This document shows, piece after piece, positions 1-6,340 of a stretch of 9,693 bases of DNA. Positions within the stretch are counted from its first letter, which is position 1, and every line of letters starts with the position of its first letter. Source of the stretch: Planctomycetota bacterium (GTDB taxonomy: Bacteria; Planctomycetota; Planctomycetia; Gemmatales; Gemmataceae); the NCBI GenBank assembly GCA_016200155.1, contig JACQFG010000340.1, positions 1 through 9,693 of the forward strand, in the 5' to 3' direction. Made by a program: the position numbers and the translations under genes. The notes below the pieces were generated by a model. The model saw only the letters and a list, made by a program, of their open reading frames with translations, did not search any database and was not told the DNA's origin.

Positions 1-1
1 C

Positions 2-1378
2 CTCGACAAGGTCCTCGCCAAGGTCGAGCCCAAGAGCGATTTCCGCATTGATGGCACCACGATCACAATCACGACTCCCGAACGCGCCTTCTTTACCGTC
101 GAGCACGACATCCGTGGACCAGCCGCCAAGGCGGAATCGCTCGGCGTCAAGGGATCAGTGTTCCGGGTCGCCGATCAGGCCCAGCGCGCCGCTTTACTTG
201 TGGACCGACTCGTCACCACTTTGTCGTTGCCGCAACCGGTTGTTGGCGAGACGTTCGAAGTCCTCAACGGCACCCGCCTGGTCATTCGCGCCACCGGCGT
301 GCGCCACACGGAGTTCGTAGGGGTAATGGGTTCTTTCACACGTCTGGGCGACGTCGCCGTGACAACGCAGTGCAAACTCTACGAAGTCGATGATGCGTTT
401 TACAAGAAGATCAAGAAAGCCAAGCGGCTCCGCATCGAGGACGAGGAAAAGCTGCTGCTCCAAGGCAAGCTGGCGCAAGGCGTTCCGCTGGCCCAATACA
501 TGGCGAAACAGACGTTGCTCGTCACCGGAGACGAGGTCAGCGTGGACAATGGCCACATGACGACGCTGCTTGCGAAGCAAGCGGTTCATCAATGTTTGCC
601 GAGCCCGCAACAATTCCGCGCCGGCCAAAAAGAATTGCAGACCTTCTTCACGGGCCTGGTCCTCAACGGCGTCCTTGAGGTAAGTCCCGACCGCCGGCTC
701 ATTCATGTCGCGCTTACCGAAAAAGGAACCGAGCTGGACGAAATTCGCAAGGTAAAGGATCTCGGTTTGCGCATCATTGAACACCCTGGCAAGGGGCAAG
801 AGGTCGCACCGGCCAAGGACATTGCCGAGATTCCGATTCTTAATGAGACCAAGCACACACGCACAATCGATTTGCCTGACGGCGGCACGCGCGTCGTGGC
901 GCTGCACTATCGGCCACGCTCCCTTGAAGAGAAAAAGCGTTGGCTCGTGCTGGTCATCACCGCGCGCATCGTCATGGAGGAGGAGGAACGCCGGTTTCTC
1001 GAAGGATATCTGGAGAACGCGATGCCGGCACTTGTTGCCGACGTGCTGAGCAACCCGCGTCTGAAGACAACGCGCGATTACTGCGGCACGCCGGGCGATA
1101 AACGATTCGCCCTCGTCAAAAGTGACGCATGGACCTGGCCCAAGGACTTTCAGCCCAAGATCAAGGGCTTCGATTTGACGGACGCAAGCCCGAAAGGCCA
1201 GCGCCTGCTCGGCATTCGCATCGACCGCTTTCAATGGGCGACTTCGGGGCTGGAAGTTCACGTCACGTTCGTCAACGCCGGCGGCAGCGACAACGGCCAG
1301 GCGCCCGGCGGCTGCACGCTGCGCTACTCGGCTCGATCCGACGACGAGAGGTGGAAAGTAGAATTGATGGACCGGTAA
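2..1378 (+). CDS. Secretin-like protein, 3' part (5' end outside window)
   Basis: The frame is open from the first bases of the window to a TAA at 1376-1378, giving 458 visible residues; a GTG at 158 is only an internal codon because the frame continues upstream without a stop. The central part resembles the C-terminal half of secretin-type (GspD/PilQ-like) proteins. It has a segment like those where planctomycete secretin relatives carry YEVDDAFYKKIKKAKR (visible residues about 127-142), a DLPDGGTRVVALHYRP stretch (about 290-305), then RWLVLVITARIVMEEEER (about 313-330), which matches the usual strand ending in a hydrophobic TPRII-like motif followed by acidic residues. The usual gate segment between the last two elements (of the VPxLGxIPxLGxLF type) is missing. 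The last 90 or so residues, ending WKVELMDR, form an extra domain I do not recognise. A role in outer-membrane secretion is therefore uncertain; it may be a secretin-fold protein that no longer forms a pore. It converges on the toxin gene with a 28-bp gap and no clear terminator. Confidence 0.55.
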   Translation, partial: LDKVLAKVEPKSDFRIDGTTITITTPERAFFTVEHDIRGPAAKAESLGVKGSVFRVADQAQRAALLVDRLVTTLSLPQPVVGETFEVLNGTRLVIRATGVRHTEFVGVMGSFTRLGDVAVTTQCKLYEVDDAFYKKIKKAKRLRIEDEEKLLLQGKLAQGVPLAQYMAKQTLLVTGDEVSVDNGHMTTLLAKQAVHQCLPSPQQFRAGQKELQTFFTGLVLNGVLEVSPDRRLIHVALTEKGTELDEIRKVKDLGLRIIEHPGKGQEVAPAKDIAEIPILNETKHTRTIDLPDGGTRVVALHYRPRSLEEKKRWLVLVITARIVMEEEERRFLEGYLENAMPALVADVLSNPRLKTTRDYCGTPGDKRFALVKSDAWTWPKDFQPKIKGFDLTDASPKGQRLLGIRIDRFQWATSGLEVHVTFVNAGGSDNGQAPGGCTLRYSARSDDERWKVELMDR

Positions 1379-1406
1379 CCGTTCCGCGATTCCGACACCA
1401 CGCCGG

Positions 1407-1760
1407 TCACGGTATCGATTTGCGTTTCGAGATGACTTCAAGCAGCGGAGCGGCTGGCACGAGGCCGGCAATGCTCTGAACGTCCGCAGTGGAGATCACG
1501 GCAACCCAGCTGCAGACGGCCGCTGATCTGCGATTCAAACCGGTCCGCGGATGCCCGTTCGCATGCCAGGGCAACAATACGTGATCATCCGGAACAGGGT
1601 TGGGGATTCGACTCGTGATGGCCACTACCTCCAAATCACCGCCGGGCACAATCTGATCTGTCGCTGTCACGACCACGGCGGGCCGCGCCTTGCGGATGCC
1701 GTTCGCGTCAGCGATTTCGGCCCAAACGATTTGGCCCAGTCGAATGGTGGGTGCCGCCAT
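1407..1760 (-). CDS. PemK/MazF-family toxin (predicted endoribonuclease)
   Basis: A 117-residue protein of normal MazF/PemK length; such toxins cleave mRNA at short sequences and are neutralised by a small partner. Visible family features are the N-terminal strand GQIVWAEI (residues 9-16), KARPAVVV (24-31, with the conserved Arg-Pro), VVAITSRI (45-52, holding the Thr-Ser of the active-site strand), then LLPWHANGHPRTGLNRRSA and the CSW motif (83-85). The start at 1760 is preferred because GGGAG lies 7 nt upstream and the MazF fold begins directly after it. The frame stays open 68 codons further upstream to a GTG at 1964, but that extension has no domain-like look and no good ribosome site. The nearest upstream gene on the same strand is a Phd/YefM-like antitoxin, 218 bp away, so the pairing is not the usual overlapping one. 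Family membership is fairly sure; activity and partner are not. Confidence 0.8.
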   Translation of the reverse strand: MAAPTIRLGQIVWAEIADANGIRKARPAVVVTATDQIVPGGDLEVVAITSRIPNPVPDDHVLLPWHANGHPRTGLNRRSAAVCSWVAVISTADVQSIAGLVPAAPLLEVISKRKSIP

Positions 1761-1978
1761 CTGATAACTCCCAAACGAATTGGAAAATCCCGGCGCATGA
1801 TCGGGCGAAAATGCAGCGGCCGAATCCTTCAGTTCGGTGGCATTATCCACTCCTAGGGCATGAAGGTAAAACGATGAGGAGTGTTGAATGGCGGTGCTGG
1901 ACATCATCGACACGGCGGCATCATTCGGACTTACTTCGAAGCCCGGTGAAACGTCCAGCGCCACACCTGGTAATCACG
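1761..1978. other. 218-bp spacer between antitoxin and toxin
   Basis: Minus-strand antitoxin and toxin genes are normally coupled, so this spacer is unusual. On the minus strand it holds a 68-codon open extension of the toxin frame (GTG at 1964) that resembles no domain I know. On the plus strand there is GAGGAG at 1876-1881, then an ATG at 1888 opening a frame that reads MAVLDIIDTAASFG and onward before running antisense into the antitoxin gene; it could be the broken start of a lost gene or chance. A short inverted repeat, CACTCCT (1848-1854) and AGGAGTG (1877-1883), is too weak to call. No promoter is convincing here, so the toxin may depend on the promoter ahead of the antitoxin. Confidence 0.4.
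1768..1772 (-). promoter_or_regulatory. Shine-Dalgarno site of the MazF-like toxin
   Basis: GGGAG read on the minus strand, 7 nt before the ATG at 1760. It decides the toxin start in favour of 1760 over the upstream in-frame GTG at 1964. Confidence 0.6.
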
Positions 1979-2266
1979 TCAAAATGGCTTCGGCTCATCG
2001 CCGTCGAACCACGATTGCGGCGGCGGCGACGTTCTTGCCAGCCGCTTCCAATCGATGGTCTTGGTCAGTCTCTCGGCTTCTTCCCGTGCTAGTGCTTCCT
2101 GCAACAGTTCGAAGTATTCCACGGGAACGATGACTGCCGCGTCCGCGCCGTCGCGACGGACAATGACCGCTTCCTTTTCAGTCATCACGCGGCTGATCAC
2201 GTCGGCATATCCCTGAGCCTGATTGGGTTCATCCACGTGCGTCGGTGCTTGAAGGTCTAACGACAT
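1979..2266 (-). CDS. Phd/YefM-like antitoxin
   Basis: A 95-residue protein with the layout of Phd/YefM antitoxins. An N-terminal DNA-binding part runs through about residue 55, with the segment EAVIVRRDGADAAVIVPVEYF (residues 32-52) matching the typical strand pair in which a Phd protein asserts 'this position can be set by the user' before the hydrophobic VxVxxxEYxxL turn. An acidic helix (EALAREEAERLTKT) and a Trp/Pro-rich tail (PPPQSWFDGDEPKPF) follow; such tails usually wrap the toxin. The start at 2266 is chosen because AGGAG lies 9 nt upstream; a TTG at 2284 in the same frame would swallow that site. The partner is presumably the MazF-like toxin downstream, but Phd/YefM proteins more often pair with Doc, RelE or VapC, so this could be a mixed or orphan pair. 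A strong -10 box lies just upstream, suggesting its own, possibly autoregulated, promoter. Confidence 0.78.
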   Translation of the reverse strand: MSLDLQAPTHVDEPNQAQGYADVISRVMTEKEAVIVRRDGADAAVIVPVEYFELLQEALAREEAERLTKTIDWKRLARTSPPPQSWFDGDEPKPF

Positions 2267-2275
2267 GGTGGTGGT

Positions 2276-2302
2276 CTCCTGCAAAGCGATGTGCGTATTA
2301 TA
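2276..2302 (-). promoter_or_regulatory. Promoter -10 box and ribosome site of the antitoxin gene
   Basis: Read on the minus strand, a perfect TATAAT lies at 2302-2297, followed by AGGAG at 2280-2276 and the antitoxin ATG at 2266. The -10 box begins only a few bases after the pgpH stop codon (2310-2312), so any -35 region would fall in the 3' end of pgpH; I see no good -35 hexamer there. The spacing suits a leader of about 20-25 nt and suggests that the toxin-antitoxin pair has a promoter separate from the upstream operon. Confidence 0.5.
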
Positions 2303-2309
2303 CCGGAAT

Positions 2310-4061
2310 TCACGCCGCGCGCGTTTCCGGCTCCGCGTCGGGGTACTTGATGCGCGCGTGGAACAGCGCGATCAGCGATTTGCACAACTGTTCTTCGATG
2401 ACGTGCAGCTCCGTCAATGTCAGGCCACTCTCCTCGAACTGGCCGTCCAGCAGGCGCTTCATCAGCAGGTCGTGAACCAATTTGCGCAGGCTGCCCGGCG
2501 TCGGGTTGGCCAGCGATCGGCTCGTGCTCTCCACGGCGTCCGCCAGCATCACGATGCCCAGCTCGCGCGTGTGCGGCTTCGGGCCGGGGTAGCGGAAGCA
2601 CGCCTCCAGATCGGTGTTGCTGGCGTTGGAATCGAAGTCGCTGCGCAAGCGCATCGCCTCGCGGTAGAAATATTCGACCAGCGTGGTGCCGTGATGGCTG
2701 GCGATGAAATCGACGATCGGGGCGGGCAGGTGATAGCGCTGGGCCAGGGCCATGCCGTCCTTGACATGGCCGATGATGATGAGCGTGCTGAGCGCCGGTT
2801 CGAGGGAGTCGTGGCGGTTCGCGCCGGACTGGTTCTCGATGAAGTAGTGCGGCTTGAGCATTTTGCCGATGTCGTGGAAATAGCTGCCGACGCGCACCAG
2901 CAGCGGGTTGGCGCCGATCGCTTCCGCGGACGCCTCGGCCAGCGTGGCGACCGTCATGCTGTGCGTGTACGTTCCCGGCGCCCGGCGGACCAGCTCTTGC
3001 AAGAGCGGATGCGAACCGTCGGCGAGCTCCAGCAGGCTGATGTCCGTAACGAAAGTGAAACAACGCTCGACCAGCGGCAATAACCCGGTCAGCACGAACC
3101 CGGCCAGCGCGCTGCATACGAAGCAGCGAAATGCATCGGTCAGCGTCAATGACCACGTCTGCCCGGACAGCAGCCCCGTCGCCACCGTTGTCGCCAGACA
3201 CGCCAGGCCGGCGGTACTGGCGACCTGCACGAGCTGCGTGCGGGTGCGGACGTGGCGCAGCGACAGGATTGCCGTCGCCATGCCGCACATGTGGATCAGC
3301 ACCGCATCGACGCTGCTGCCCAGCACGACCGTCAGCGCCAGTTCGAGCGCGAACATCATCATCAGCGCGAATTGCGGATTATAGGCGAGCGTCAGCACCA
3401 TCGCCGTGAACGTCATCGGCAGCAGCAAGGCGTTCCAGGGCGGCTGACTCAGCACCGTGCCGAGCACCAGGGTCGTCAAGATCAGCATGCAGATGCCGAC
3501 GATCATCGGCAGACTTTGCCCGAGACCGATCTGGAAACGGGCGACGTACATCACCATCATGCCGGTGATCAGGCTCAGGATCATGAACAGCGACACGGCT
3601 CGCGACCAGTGATCGTTCGTGGTCAAGCTGTCGCAATAGGCCTGATGTTCCTCGCGCAGCAGATCGAGCTGGCGTTCCTGGATCGGCTGGCCGCGCGGCG
3701 CGAGCAACATGCCGCGCGGGTATTTCTCGAAGACGGGTCGATCGCTGTGGTTGGCCTTCTCATGAATCGCATCGTCGCCGCGCTGGCGTTCCTGGTTTAC
3801 CAGCTCGACGTGATTGATGACGGTGAAATCGACGCGGGCCCGCAGGTCATGGGGGTACACTTCGCCGGCGCGATAGCGCATCGGCACGCCCCACCAGATG
3901 GCGAATCCCGTGGCCATCAGCGTCGTCAGCCAGACGGCTACCAAGCGCAACAGCGTATCCCGGTGCGCCAGCTGCTTCAGCAACGGCTCTTCCTGACGCG
4001 AAGAGCGCGTCCGGCCGTTCCATTGCAGCAAGCGCGGCAGTTTTTTGAGCGGTCCAAACAT
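2310..4061 (-). CDS. pgpH: PgpH-like 7TM-HD cyclic-di-AMP phosphodiesterase
   Basis: A 583-residue membrane protein of the 7TM-HD family, whose characterised member PgpH hydrolyses c-di-AMP. Residues 1-37 are a basic cytoplasmic start and 38-58 a first membrane helix. Residues about 60-155 are a short extracytoplasmic domain, beginning YRAGEVYPHDLRARVDF and ending PRGQPIQERQLDLL as in the 7TMR-HDED domain. Six more membrane helices run from about 155 to 335. A cytoplasmic HD domain follows with every metal ligand visible: H367 (GTYTHS), H396-D397 (FHDIGK), H432, H456-H457 (ASHHGTT) and D508 (MLADAVE). The ectodomain is about 95 residues, far shorter than in Firmicute PgpH, while its two ends are conserved. 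There is no ribosome site before the ATG (a run of C lies there). It follows phoH, the classic neighbour, after a 166-bp gap filled by a palindrome. The fold is sure; substrate specificity is inferred from the family. Confidence 0.9.
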   Translation of the reverse strand: MFGPLKKLPRLLQWNGRTRSSRQEEPLLKQLAHRDTLLRLVAVWLTTLMATGFAIWWGVPMRYRAGEVYPHDLRARVDFTVINHVELVNQERQRGDDAIHEKANHSDRPVFEKYPRGMLLAPRGQPIQERQLDLLREEHQAYCDSLTTNDHWSRAVSLFMILSLITGMMVMYVARFQIGLGQSLPMIVGICMLILTTLVLGTVLSQPPWNALLLPMTFTAMVLTLAYNPQFALMMMFALELALTVVLGSSVDAVLIHMCGMATAILSLRHVRTRTQLVQVASTAGLACLATTVATGLLSGQTWSLTLTDAFRCFVCSALAGFVLTGLLPLVERCFTFVTDISLLELADGSHPLLQELVRRAPGTYTHSMTVATLAEASAEAIGANPLLVRVGSYFHDIGKMLKPHYFIENQSGANRHDSLEPALSTLIIIGHVKDGMALAQRYHLPAPIVDFIASHHGTTLVEYFYREAMRLRSDFDSNASNTDLEACFRYPGPKPHTRELGIVMLADAVESTSRSLANPTPGSLRKLVHDLLMKRLLDGQFEESGLTLTELHVIEEQLCKSLIALFHARIKYPDAEPETRAA

Positions 4062-4081
4062 GGGGGGAATTGCCGATTGCC

Positions 4082-4226
4082 GATTGCTCGTCAGAGCTTA
4101 ACGCGGCCGAGCCGCAACCGTAGACATCACGCTCCGCGTGATGGGGCTGCATCACGCGGAGCGTGATGCCTACGATGAGTTGCCGCAGGGGTCCTTCGCT
4201 TACGCTTCAGGCTCTGACGAGCAATC
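4082..4226. repeat. Composite inverted repeat between phoH and pgpH
   Basis: Two nested palindromes fill the gap. The outer arms are a perfect 16-bp pair: 4082-4097 (gattgctcgtcagagc) and its reverse complement at 4211-4226. The inner arms are 23 bp, 4120-4142 and 4151-4173, with one mismatch, around an 8-nt loop; each inner arm contains its own smaller palindrome around atcacgctccgcgtgat. The block starts about 20 bp before the pgpH start and ends one base from the phoH stop. I recall the inner type (a GTAGGCATCACGCTCCGCG-like unit) as dispersed in planctomycete genomes, so it is probably a REP-like element. In the transcript it would fold into a strong hairpin and might lower pgpH expression relative to phoH or protect the phoH mRNA end. 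Confidence 0.8.
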
Positions 4227-4227
4227 T

Positions 4228-5187
4228 TCAATTCCTTTTGCGAGGCTTGTCGTCCTCGTAAGCCTTGACGATCCTTTGAACCAACGGGTGCCGGACGATG
4301 TCGTGTTCGGTCAGGTAGATGATGGCGATGCGCTCGAGGTTTTCGAGCCGATGAATGGCGTCGATCAGGCCGCTGCGCAGGTTGCGTTCGAGGTCGATCT
4401 GCGTGATGTCGCCGGTGACGATGATCTTGGACCCATGGCCCATGCGCGTCAGGAACATCTTCATCTGGGCGATGGTCGTGTTCTGGCCTTCGTCGAGGAT
4501 GATGACCGATTGATTGAGCGTGCGGCCGCGCATGAAGGCGAGCGGGGCGACTTCGATGATGTCGCTGCCCATGTAGCGATGGACCTGATCGGGCTCCATC
4601 ATGTCGTTGAGCCCGTCGAAGAGCGGACGGAGGTAGGGATTGATCTTGGCGGCCATGTCGCCGGGCAGAAATCCGAGCTTCTCGCCGGCTTCGACGGCGG
4701 GTCGGACGAGGACGATGCGCTTGACCGCGCCCTGGCGCAGCATGTTGACGGCGACGCCGACGGCGAGATACGTTTTGCGGGTGCCGGCGGGGCCGATGGC
4801 GAAGGTGACGTCATTGTTGTTCATGGCCTGGACGTAGGTTGCTTGCCCGTCGGTGCGTGGCCGGACGGCGCGGTTGTTGGCGAGGGAAGCGACTGGGGCT
4901 TGCAGGGCGGGGCCGTTCTCGCCCTTCTGCGCGGCAGCGAGCGCGGTGCGAACGGTCTCCGCAGTCAGGCCCTGCCCGCGGTGCAGGGTTTGCCTGAGCT
5001 GCACGAAAACGCGTTCGGCTTGCTCGACGAATGCGGGGTCGCCGTCGATCTGAATAGTGTCGCCGCGCGCAATGATGCGCACGTCGATCGCATCGCGGAT
5101 GAGACGAAGATACTGGTCGCGATTGCCGAAGAGCTGGACGGCTTCATCGCGGTCGTTGAGAGTCAGAGTCAGGGTGGTGTCGTTCAT
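4228..5187 (-). CDS. PhoH/YbeZ-family ATPase with unusual Walker A
   Basis: A 319-residue PhoH-like protein of normal length. PhoH/YbeZ proteins are cytoplasmic P-loop NTPases linked to RNA metabolism and to YbeY. Residues 1-65 form the small N-terminal KH-like region (LTLNDRDEAVQLFG, then IQIDGDPAFVEQ). The ATPase core holds QATYVQAMNNNDVTFAIGPAG (113 onward), Walker A at 132-139, VLVRPAVEAGEKLGFLPGD (159 on), Walker B VIILDEGQNT (228-237, D232 E233) and the sensor-like KIIVTGDITQID (254-265). The Walker A reads GPAGTRKT, with Arg137 (codon 4777-4779) in place of the expected Gly. The start at 5187 is chosen because the family sequence begins there; the frame extends upstream to 5247, but those 20 residues come from the neighbouring palindrome. 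No strong ribosome site is visible. It is followed by pgpH, as in Bacillus, but not by ybeY. Confidence 0.92.
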   Translation of the reverse strand: MNDTTLTLTLNDRDEAVQLFGNRDQYLRLIRDAIDVRIIARGDTIQIDGDPAFVEQAERVFVQLRQTLHRGQGLTAETVRTALAAAQKGENGPALQAPVASLANNRAVRPRTDGQATYVQAMNNNDVTFAIGPAGTRKTYLAVGVAVNMLRQGAVKRIVLVRPAVEAGEKLGFLPGDMAAKINPYLRPLFDGLNDMMEPDQVHRYMGSDIIEVAPLAFMRGRTLNQSVIILDEGQNTTIAQMKMFLTRMGHGSKIIVTGDITQIDLERNLRSGLIDAIHRLENLERIAIIYLTEHDIVRHPLVQRIVKAYEDDKPRKRN

Positions 5188-5197
5188 AGTTTGTTTG

Positions 5198-5251
5198 CCG
5201 CTTGCGGCTGAGCGTTCGCGTGGCGTCATGCGAGCGCTAAGCCGCAAGCGG
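5198..5251. repeat. REP-like palindrome between cdsA and phoH
   Basis: Two 22-bp arms, 5198-5219 (ccgcttgcggctgagcgttc and on) and 5230-5251, pair with two mismatches around a 10-nt loop. Right-arm sequence read on the minus strand encodes the last residues of cdsA and its TAG stop, while the left arm ends about 10 bp before the phoH start. This GCTTGCGGCTTAGCG-type unit is one I recall from planctomycete genomes. It can form a hairpin at the cdsA mRNA end. Confidence 0.8.
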
Positions 5252-6100
5252 AATCAGGAGGAACCAAAGGTACGCAATCGGCGCCGCGAAAATAATCGCG
5301 TCCACAACATCGAGCACGCCGCCGAAGCCGGGCATGACGGTCGAGGCGTCCTTCGTCTGGCAATCGCGCTTGATGAGCGATTCGGCAAGGTCGCCCAGCA
5401 TGCCGGCGATTCCCACGGTTAGCCCGAAGCCGATTTCCCAGAGCAGGTCGTGCCGCAGGATCGTCGCGGGTCCGCAGCGGTCGATCGCGATTGCCGCGGC
5501 CACCGCCGAGATCATGCCGCCGACCGCGCCTTCCCAGGTCTTCTTCGGGCTCAAGACCGGCGTCATCTTGTGCTTGCCGATCAGTCGGCCAACGAAGTAC
5601 GCTCCGGTATCACAGCATTTCGGCACGAACACCGCAAGGGCGAGCCGCCAACTGTTGGCCGAGTGATCTTCGGTCAGCCAGCGAATCTGGGCGAAGAAGC
5701 AAGGCAGGAAACCGAGGTAGCCGACGATCAACCAGGTAAGGGCAATCCGCTCGACCGATCGGCCCGGGCCAAAGTAGCCGGCCATCTCATATAGGAAGGC
5801 GAGCAGCAGGAATCCAGCCAGGATTCCGATCAGGATCGACCAAGAATTTGCATGGAAGGCTGGGAGGTTTATGAGCCAGTTGGCAAACACGAACACCACG
5901 ACGCCAAGATAACAGACGCTTTTCTGCGGGGCCCGGTTCGGTCCCAGCACGTGGATGAACTCAAAACACGCGGCGAGGGTCAGCGAAAGCTGGAACAAAA
6001 AAAGAAACGGAAACCACGGGGCGAGGTGTTGATCGCCGACGAGCATGCCGACCGTTAGCGCGATGAGAATCCCACCCATCCACAGTCGGGTCTTGAGCAT
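5237..6100 (-). CDS. cdsA: Phosphatidate cytidylyltransferase (CDP-diglyceride synthase)
   Basis: A 287-residue inner-membrane enzyme that makes CDP-diacylglycerol from phosphatidate and CTP, the entry to phospholipid synthesis. Some eight hydrophobic helices are visible, beginning at about residue 8. The family features are FVPKCCDTGAYFVGRLIGKHK (158 on), SPKKTWEGA (184-192), GDLAESLIKRD (236-246) and the CDS signature at 241-268, SLIKRDCQTKDASTVMPGFGG followed by a VLD segment. It keeps K244, R245, K250, D251 and D264 but has PGFGG for the common PGHGG and LDV for LDR. I recall similar PGFGG forms from planctomycetes, so I read it as lineage-typical. The start at 6100 is chosen over a GTG at 6160 because the extra 20 residues come from a repeat. 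The last residues and the TAG stop lie in a palindrome. It is downstream of uppS, as in most bacteria, after a gap filled by another inverted repeat. Confidence 0.93.
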   Translation of the reverse strand: MLKTRLWMGGILIALTVGMLVGDQHLAPWFPFLFLFQLSLTLAACFEFIHVLGPNRAPQKSVCYLGVVVFVFANWLINLPAFHANSWSILIGILAGFLLLAFLYEMAGYFGPGRSVERIALTWLIVGYLGFLPCFFAQIRWLTEDHSANSWRLALAVFVPKCCDTGAYFVGRLIGKHKMTPVLSPKKTWEGAVGGMISAVAAAIAIDRCGPATILRHDLLWEIGFGLTVGIAGMLGDLAESLIKRDCQTKDASTVMPGFGGVLDVVDAIIFAAPIAYLWFLLIPLAA

Positions 6101-6109
6101 GGCGAAAAA

Positions 6110-6220
6110 ATCCACGAAGGACACGAAGACCACGAAGGGGAAGAACAGAAGAGATTTCACTCTCGAACAAAATCAGAGTTTCTTGGATCACTCTTCGTGA
6201 TCTTGGTGCCCTTCGTGGAT
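6110..6220. repeat. Inverted repeat with cacgaag units between uppS and cdsA
   Basis: Two 28-bp arms, 6110-6137 (atccacgaaggacacgaaga and on) and 6193-6220, are reverse complements with three mismatches, around a 55-nt loop. Each arm is itself built from tandem ccacgaag-like units. This ccacgaaggacacgaag type of sequence is one I recall from intergenic regions of many planctomycetes and related bacteria. It fills the gap between the uppS tail (TAA at 6224-6226) and the cdsA start at 6100, and accounts for the false N-terminal extension of cdsA. It could act as a hairpin between the two genes. Confidence 0.75.
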
Positions 6221-6223
6221 GAA

Positions 6224-6340
6224 TTAATTCTTCAGCCCGCCGAAGCGTCGTTCGCGTCGGGCGAAATCGTGCAGCGCCTGGCGCAGGGTCGCCTCGTCGA
6301 AATCGGGCCAGCATTTCTCGGTCACCCACAGCTCTGCATA
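6224..6340 (-). pseudogene. uppS: Cut-off C-terminal part of uppS, after an in-frame TAG
   Basis: Directly after the TAG at 6341-6343, and in the same frame, 38 further codons run to a TAA at 6224-6226. They read YAELWVTEKCWPDFDEATLR and then QALHDFARRERRFGGLKN, which is exactly the normal end of an isoprenyl transferase, with the conserved YxE and WPDF elements. Nothing is frameshifted or missing apart from the stop codon itself, which stands where the family usually has Ser (QISYAEL), a change that a single base (TCG to TAG) explains. The fragment has no start of its own and would be made only by readthrough. The change is either very recent, an assembly error, or tolerated through suppression. 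Confidence 0.85.

Noticed and set aside
194..1471. Long minus-strand open frame (425 codons) opposite the secretin-like gene
   Set aside because: It lies antisense to a frame with recognisable family motifs; its translation is rich in Arg, Ala and Leu without domain character, as expected for a GC-rich shadow frame.
3252..4166. Plus-strand open frame (304 codons) opposite pgpH
   Set aside because: It is rich in His, Gln and Arg and lies opposite the membrane-helix codons of pgpH, a typical artefact.
4138..5211. Long plus-strand open frame (357 codons) opposite phoH
   Set aside because: It is the antisense of a clear PhoH-family gene and begins inside the palindrome; its Asp/Gly/Val-rich translation resembles no family.
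6101..6160. Possible 20-residue N-terminal extension of CdsA from a GTG
   Set aside because: Those codons come from the cacgaag-type repeat; the hydrophobic look (FFPFVVFVSFVDFF) is a by-product of it.
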